From CALMEC01 sp963777565 (GTDB lineage Bacteria; Actinomycetota; Thermoleophilia; Miltoncostaeales; Miltoncostaeaceae): 64,000 bases of DNA. The notes beneath the pieces are model-generated. The model searched no databases and was not told the origin of the DNA. It worked only from the letters and a program-made list of their open reading frames with translations. Of the stretch, positions 60,105 to 64,000 are shown in pieces. The position numbers and the translations under genes are program-made. Within the stretch, counting starts at the first letter, position 1, and each line of letters opens with the position of its first letter. The stretch spans positions 1-64,000 of the forward strand of contig CAVZQZ010000005.1 in assembly GCA_963777565.1 (NCBI GenBank). Direction: 5' to 3'.

Positions 60105-60118
60105 CACTGCTGGGCTCT
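60095..60118 (+). terminator. Hairpin after LysR gene
   Basis: AGAGCCC-GAACACTGCT-GGGCTCT, perfect 7-bp stem with a 10-base loop, overlapping the right repeat. No T-run, so it may be an element end rather than a terminator. Confidence 0.4.
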
Positions 60119-60305
60119 ATCAAGGACGAGAGTTGGGTGACGAGGCGTGCGTCAGTGGACGTTCCGAGACAGGCGCGCCGCCGCCGCGGTTGCAGCGGTC
60201 GTGCTCGTCGACTGCCGGGACATCACCGGCCCCTGACGGGCGCCCGGCTCGCCTGGTTCGGCGATCCAACCCGAGTCGCGGCCGTCCACGGCTCGCAAGA
60301 GTGAG

Positions 60306-60379
60306 TAGCGGCGGTAGGACTCGAACCTACGACACGCGGATTATGATTCCGCTGCTCTAACCAACTGAGCTACGCCGCC
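60306..60379 (-). tRNA. tRNA-Met (CAT)
   Basis: Acceptor GGCGGCG/CGCCGCT (G1-U72 wobble), D arm AGCTCAGTTGGTTAGAGC, anticodon loop ATCATAA between GCGGA/TCCGC, T loop GGTTCGAGTCC. Elongator Met is most likely; an Ile2 (lysidine) type cannot be excluded from the anticodon alone. Confidence 0.9.
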
Positions 60380-60398
60380 TCGTCGTCCCGGAGGACGA

Positions 60399-60471
<73 letters not shown>

Positions 60472-60492
60472 GTACCGACATCCTCGTCGGAG

Positions 60493-60574
60493 TGGGGGGA
60501 GGAGGGTTCGAACCTCCGTAGGCTGAGCCGACGATTTTACAGACCGTTCCCTTTGACCACTCGGGCATCCCCCC
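60493..60574 (-). tRNA. tRNA-Tyr (GTA)
   Basis: Class II tRNA with a long variable arm. Acceptor GGGGGGA/TCCCCCC, anticodon loop CTGTAAA (GTA), T loop GGTTCGAAC. First of three tandem tRNA genes read on the minus strand (Tyr-Thr-Met). Confidence 0.94.
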
Positions 60575-60934
60575 GGGGCCGATGGAGGGTACTCGAACGG
60601 CGCGCCCGCCTCAACCGGGGTCGTCGGACCTCGTGGGTACGATCCTGAGGCGTCCCCCAACCGGATCGGAGTCCTGTGGCGCCGTCGTACCATTCGCGAC
60701 TCACCGACCGGTTCATCAGGGGCGCCCCTGCTGACGAGCTCGTTTCGGCGCTCCGTTCGGGCCACGTCTTGATCGCCGGAACGAATCTCGGTCGGGGCTG
60801 CCGCCAAGTCCCGCGGCTCTGGTGACGACCGCCGACCGCCAGGTGCCCGAGTTGCGGGAGCGGTCCCCCCGCGGCCCGATGCGGTACACCCGGGGAGATG
60901 CCGGATTCGCCGCGTCGTGGGTTATCGTCGCGCC
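60575..60934. other. Region between tRNA-Tyr and the kinase
   Basis: 360 bases. It should hold the tRNA promoter (minus) and the kinase promoter (plus). A 48-codon frame (GTG 60676 region, ending TGA near 60825) looks partly protein-like but has no family or good start, so it is not called. Confidence 0.4.
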
Positions 60935-62398
60935 ATGACGGTCGAGAGCGCCATGCTGGGCGGCAGGTACGTCCTGGAGGGCCTGATCGGCCGGGGTGGC
61001 ATGGCCTCCGTGTGGCGGGCCACGGACACGGTGCTGGAGCGGCCCGTCGCGATCAAGCGGCTCCACGCGCGGCTCCACGACGACCCCGAGCTCGCCGAGC
61101 GCTTCCGCCGCGAGGGCCACGCCGTCGCGCGGCTGTCGCACCCGAACCTCGTACGCCTGCTCGACCAGGGGCACGACGGGGACGAGCCGTTCCTGGTGTT
61201 CGAGCTCGTGGAGGGCCGCGACCTCAAGACCATCATCCGGCGGCAGGGCCCGTTGTCGGCCGACGAGGCGGCGTCGATCTGCGCGCAGGTCGCGCGGGCG
61301 CTCGCATCCGCCCACGCCGCGGGTGTGATCCACCGGGACATCAAGTCGCACAACGTCCTGGTCACGCCGGATGGCGTCGCGAAGCTCACGGACTTCGGCA
61401 TCGCCCGGATCGTCGAGCCGGGGACGTCCGGGCTCACGAAGACCGGCATCGTGATGGGCTCCAGCGACTACCTTGCTCCGGAGCAAGCAGAGGGGCGCGA
61501 GGTCGACGCCCGCGGCGACATCTACTCCCTGGGCGTGGTGCTGTTCGAGGCGCTCACCGGCCGCCTGCCGTTCGTCGGCGACAACGCCGTGGCCGTGGCG
61601 ACCAAGCACGTGTACGAGACGCCACCCGATCCGCGCCGGATCGTGAAGGACGTGCCGCCCGACATCGCGCAGGCGTGCCTGCACGCCCTCAAGAAGGGTC
61701 CGTCGGAGCGCTTCGCAAGCGCGGCGGCTTTCGCGAGCGCGCTGGAGGGGCGCCCCGGCGGTACCCTGGTCGCGTACGACGAGCCGGAAACCGGGCGGAT
61801 GCGAGCCGTTCGCCCCCGGCGTTCCCGCCGACCCCTCGCGATCGTCGTGAGCGTCGCGGTGCTTGGCGGCGCCGGGGCCGCCGCCGCCTGGCAGCTGGGC
61901 GCGTTCGACGTCGCCACCGGCGGCGCCGTGAGCGGGCCCAACCGCCCGCTGACGTTCACGCTCGCCGATCACGACCCGTTCGGCAGTGACGGCACCCAGG
62001 AGAACCCCAACCTCGTCCCGCTCGCGACCGACGGCAACGCCCTGACCGCCTGGGAGACCGATGCCTACGCCACCGCCGACCTCGGTGGAATCAAGCCCGG
62101 CGTCGGGCTCAAGGTCACCCTCGACGCGCCCGCCACGGTCACGTCGGTGCGCCTCCAGTCCACGACGCCCGGGGCGAACGTCCAGATCCTCGGGCCGGGC
62201 GATGACACGTCGGGGGGCCGGCCGGTGCTTGGCCAGGGGTCCCTTGCCACCGGCGACACGACGATTCCCGTGACCACCTCGGGGCCGATCTCGGAGCTCG
62301 TGGTATGGATCACCGAGCTGCCGAAGTCGCGCACCGGCGAGTTTCCGTACGTGGCCTCCATCGGGGAGGTCGAGGTGTCGGGGGTGGCGAACAAGTAA
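60935..62398 (+). CDS. Ser/Thr protein kinase with extracellular discoidin-like domain
   Basis: 487 residues. Kinase landmarks: GLIGRGGMASVWRATD (Gly loop), PVAIKRLHA (Lys), GVIHRDIKSHN (catalytic Asp), LTDFGIAR and YLAPEQAEGREVD. One membrane helix follows at about 305 (LAIVVSVAVLGGAGAAAAWQ). The outer C-terminal part (about 345-485: PLATDGNALTAWETDAYATA; VTSVRLQSTTPGANVQIL) looks like a discoidin/F5-8 C-type jelly roll as in MviN-associated proteins, so it could bind a cell-wall ligand. ATG 60935. Confidence 0.92.
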   Translation: MTVESAMLGGRYVLEGLIGRGGMASVWRATDTVLERPVAIKRLHARLHDDPELAERFRREGHAVARLSHPNLVRLLDQGHDGDEPFLVFELVEGRDLKTIIRRQGPLSADEAASICAQVARALASAHAAGVIHRDIKSHNVLVTPDGVAKLTDFGIARIVEPGTSGLTKTGIVMGSSDYLAPEQAEGREVDARGDIYSLGVVLFEALTGRLPFVGDNAVAVATKHVYETPPDPRRIVKDVPPDIAQACLHALKKGPSERFASAAAFASALEGRPGGTLVAYDEPETGRMRAVRPRRSRRPLAIVVSVAVLGGAGAAAAWQLGAFDVATGGAVSGPNRPLTFTLADHDPFGSDGTQENPNLVPLATDGNALTAWETDAYATADLGGIKPGVGLKVTLDAPATVTSVRLQSTTPGANVQILGPGDDTSGGRPVLGQGSLATGDTTIPVTTSGPISELVVWITELPKSRTGEFPYVASIGEVEVSGVANK

Positions 62399-62401
62399 CG
62401 A

Positions 62402-64000
62402 ATGGACCCGTGGGAGTCGTCGCTGCACGAGCTGGAGGCACGCCTTGGCCGGCAGGGCTCCCGCCAGCGGGAGCTCGCCCCCCGAACGCGTGACGCCTAC
62501 CTGGGCGACTGCCGACGGGTCGCCCGATGGCTCGCCGACCACGGGGTGCAATCACCGGATCGGGTGAGCCCGTCGGCGCTCGACGCGTGCTTCCGCGAGC
62601 TCGAGTGGTCGGCGGCGACGCGGCGCCGTGCCACGATCGCGGTGCGCGAATGGCTCGCGGGCTATTACCCGCCGAATCGCTCGCCGGCGGATCTCGTGGA
62701 CGTGCCGAAACTGGTGCAGCGACCCGTGCCGCGGCTCTCCCAGGTCGAGGCGGCGGGGCTGGTCGAGGGGATGGCCAATCCCCTCGACGCGGACCCGGGC
62801 AGCGTCCGCCGCGCGCTCGCGCTTCGCAACCGCGCTCTGCTGGAGGTGCTGTACGGCAGCGGGCTGCGGCGTCAGGAGGCGTGCGACCTCGTGCTGGCGG
62901 GCGTCGACTTCGAGCACGAGACGCTCCGGGTTGTCGGCAAGGGCGGCAAGGCACGCACGGTGCCGATGACGGAGCCCGCGTGCGACGCCCTGCGGGCCTG
63001 GCTGTCGGACGGCCGTCCCCGGCTCGCGCGAGGCGGGCCGGTCGCTGCGTCCCGAGCGCCGGTCTTCATCTCCCGCTCCGGTGCTCCGCTCGACGGGAGC
63101 GCGGTGTATCGCGTCGTCGCCGCGGAGCTTCGCCGGGCCGGCCGGGCGGGCGGTCCTCACCTGCTCCGCCACGCGACCGCCACACACCTGTTGGAGGGCG
63201 CGGACGGGCGAGACGGCGCGCACCTGCGCGTGGTGCAGGAAATACTCGGACACGGCAGCCTCGCCACCACGCAGCGCTACACCGGTGTCACGACGAAGGC
63301 GATGCAGCGCGCGCTTCGCCGTGGCCACCCGCGCGTCGAGGACTTCGGTCTCGACGTGGTGACGGCCTATATGGGGCACGTAAGGGAGAACGCCGCGGAG
63401 GCGGTGCGACGAGTGATCGCGGCGTTGCACGGCGGGACCTACCGATACGCGCTCGATTCCGGGGCCGTCATCGACGTCGCGATCACGGTCGACTCCGAGC
63501 GGCGGTCGGCCCACATCGACTTCACCGGTACGTCGGACCAGCAACCGGACAACTCCAACGCACCTTCGTCGGTCACCATGGCCGCGATCCTGTATGTGTT
63601 CCGCACCCTCGTCGACGACGACATCCCGCTGAACGCCGGCTGCCTCGAGCCCATTGACGTCACGATCCCGGAAGGCAGCATGCTCGCGCCCTGCTACCCC
63701 GCTGCGGTCGTTGCGGGCAACGTCGAGACGTCTCAGGCGGTGACCGGAGCGCTGTACGCCGCGCTCGGCGTACAGGCCGAGGGCTCCGGCACGATGAACA
63801 ACCTTGCCTTCGGCAACGACCGCTACCAGTACTACGAGACCGTGGCCAGTGGCTCGGGCGCCGGGCCCGATTTCGACGGCACCGACGTCGTTCAGACGCA
63901 CATGACCAATTCCCGGCTGACCGACCCCGAAGTCCTCGAGTGGCGCTTCCCGGTACGGCTGGAGGGGTACGAGACTCCGGCACGGCAGCGGCGGAGCCGG
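62402..64000 (+). CDS. Tyrosine recombinase fused in frame to hydantoinase B domain; runs off right edge
   Basis: ATG 62402, 3 bases after the kinase stop; no stop before the window end (533 codons). Residues 1-311 are a complete XerC/D-type recombinase: N-terminal SAM-like domain, then YGSGLRRQEACDL (Arg I), GKGGKARTVP (Lys), HLLRHATATHL (HxxR), ILGHGSLATTQRYTGV with Tyr293. Immediately after the usual recombinase end (ALRRGHPR) comes VEDFGLDVVTAYMGHVRENA, AHIDFTGTSDQQPDNSNAPS, IPLNAGCLEPIDVTIPEGSM and VQTHMTNSRLTDPEVLEW, which is the C-terminal half of HyuB/5-oxoprolinase. The first roughly 200 residues of HyuB are absent. Near 63975 the HyuB frame slips by one base (LRHGSGGAG lies in another frame). 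Confidence 0.85.
   Translation, partial: MDPWESSLHELEARLGRQGSRQRELAPRTRDAYLGDCRRVARWLADHGVQSPDRVSPSALDACFRELEWSAATRRRATIAVREWLAGYYPPNRSPADLVDVPKLVQRPVPRLSQVEAAGLVEGMANPLDADPGSVRRALALRNRALLEVLYGSGLRRQEACDLVLAGVDFEHETLRVVGKGGKARTVPMTEPACDALRAWLSDGRPRLARGGPVAASRAPVFISRSGAPLDGSAVYRVVAAELRRAGRAGGPHLLRHATATHLLEGADGRDGAHLRVVQEILGHGSLATTQRYTGVTTKAMQRALRRGHPRVEDFGLDVVTAYMGHVRENAAEAVRRVIAALHGGTYRYALDSGAVIDVAITVDSERRSAHIDFTGTSDQQPDNSNAPSSVTMAAILYVFRTLVDDDIPLNAGCLEPIDVTIPEGSMLAPCYPAAVVAGNVETSQAVTGALYAALGVQAEGSGTMNNLAFGNDRYQYYETVASGSGAGPDFDGTDVVQTHMTNSRLTDPEVLEWRFPVRLEGYETPARQRRSR

Noticed and set aside
60306..60379. tRNA-Ile2 (lysidine-modified CAT) instead of tRNA-Met
   Set aside because: Possible from the anticodon, but the body resembles elongator Met. 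Cannot be settled without the other CAT tRNAs of the genome.
60676..60825. Possible 48-codon gene before the kinase
   Set aside because: Looks partly protein-like but has no conserved motif, no good ribosome site, and overlaps likely promoter sequence.

Overview
The window is high-GC (about 70 %) bacterial chromosome, most likely from an actinobacterium of the Thermoleophilia type (Gaiellales/Solirubrobacterales-like). This is inferred from the futalosine menaquinone genes, a 7-Fe ferredoxin, a Bacillus/actinobacterial-type qcrABC with a fused cytochrome b/c subunit, a short TatA, many GTG/TTG starts and frequent 4-base ATGA/GTGA gene overlaps. Several genes are broken by single-base indels. 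That fits either real decay or an uncorrected draft or metagenome assembly, and this should be kept in mind throughout.

Region 1 (1-9.4 kb) is a low-density, decaying accessory region lying at the 3' side of a tRNA-Lys gene. It holds frameshifted or rearranged remnants (alpha/beta hydrolase, LURP-one-like protein, a DUF6636-like secreted protein with an inverted internal segment, and a Toprim-like remnant joined head to head to a 5'-truncated MOSC gene). It also holds several intact small genes (AhpD-like, ferredoxin, SnoaL-like, ABM-like, VOC) and four families of short dispersed repeats.

Region 2 (9.5-30 kb) is conserved housekeeping sequence: tatA, dcd, lipA, a PLP decarboxylase, and a long minus-strand supercluster. 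In transcription order the supercluster is hemB, hemL, a helical unknown, ubiD, then qcrA-qcrB-qcrC, ubiX, menG, a polyprenyl diphosphate synthase, an MqnE-tail-like protein, mqnA and mqnC. It makes heme and menaquinone together with the menaquinol:cytochrome c reductase that uses both.

Region 3 (30-49 kb) holds an ABC-2 exporter, a degenerate M23-like protein with a YmdB-type phosphoesterase, two polytopic GT87-like proteins with a GtrA flippase, an aminotransferase-ddl pair, cupins, enoyl-CoA hydratase, RDD protein, an HMA metallochaperone and an ArgH-like lyase. It ends with a four-gene ECF transporter operon led by a cobalamin riboswitch, so probably B12 or corrinoid uptake.

Region 4 (49-60 kb) is regulatory and transport sequence: an HD-GYP protein, a broken Pr6Pr membrane protein, and two MFS pumps with a divergent TetR and three matching palindromic operators. 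A second TetR diverges from a tautomerase gene with its own palindromes. A dehydrogenase/small-protein/LysR block that looks foreign is bracketed by an imperfect direct repeat.

Region 5 (60.3-64 kb) has three tRNA genes (Tyr, Thr, Met), a Ser/Thr kinase with an extracellular discoidin-like tail, and an open reading frame running off the right edge. That frame joins a complete XerC/D-type tyrosine recombinase directly in frame to the C-terminal half of a hydantoinase B/5-oxoprolinase subunit. This is the most unusual object in the window.
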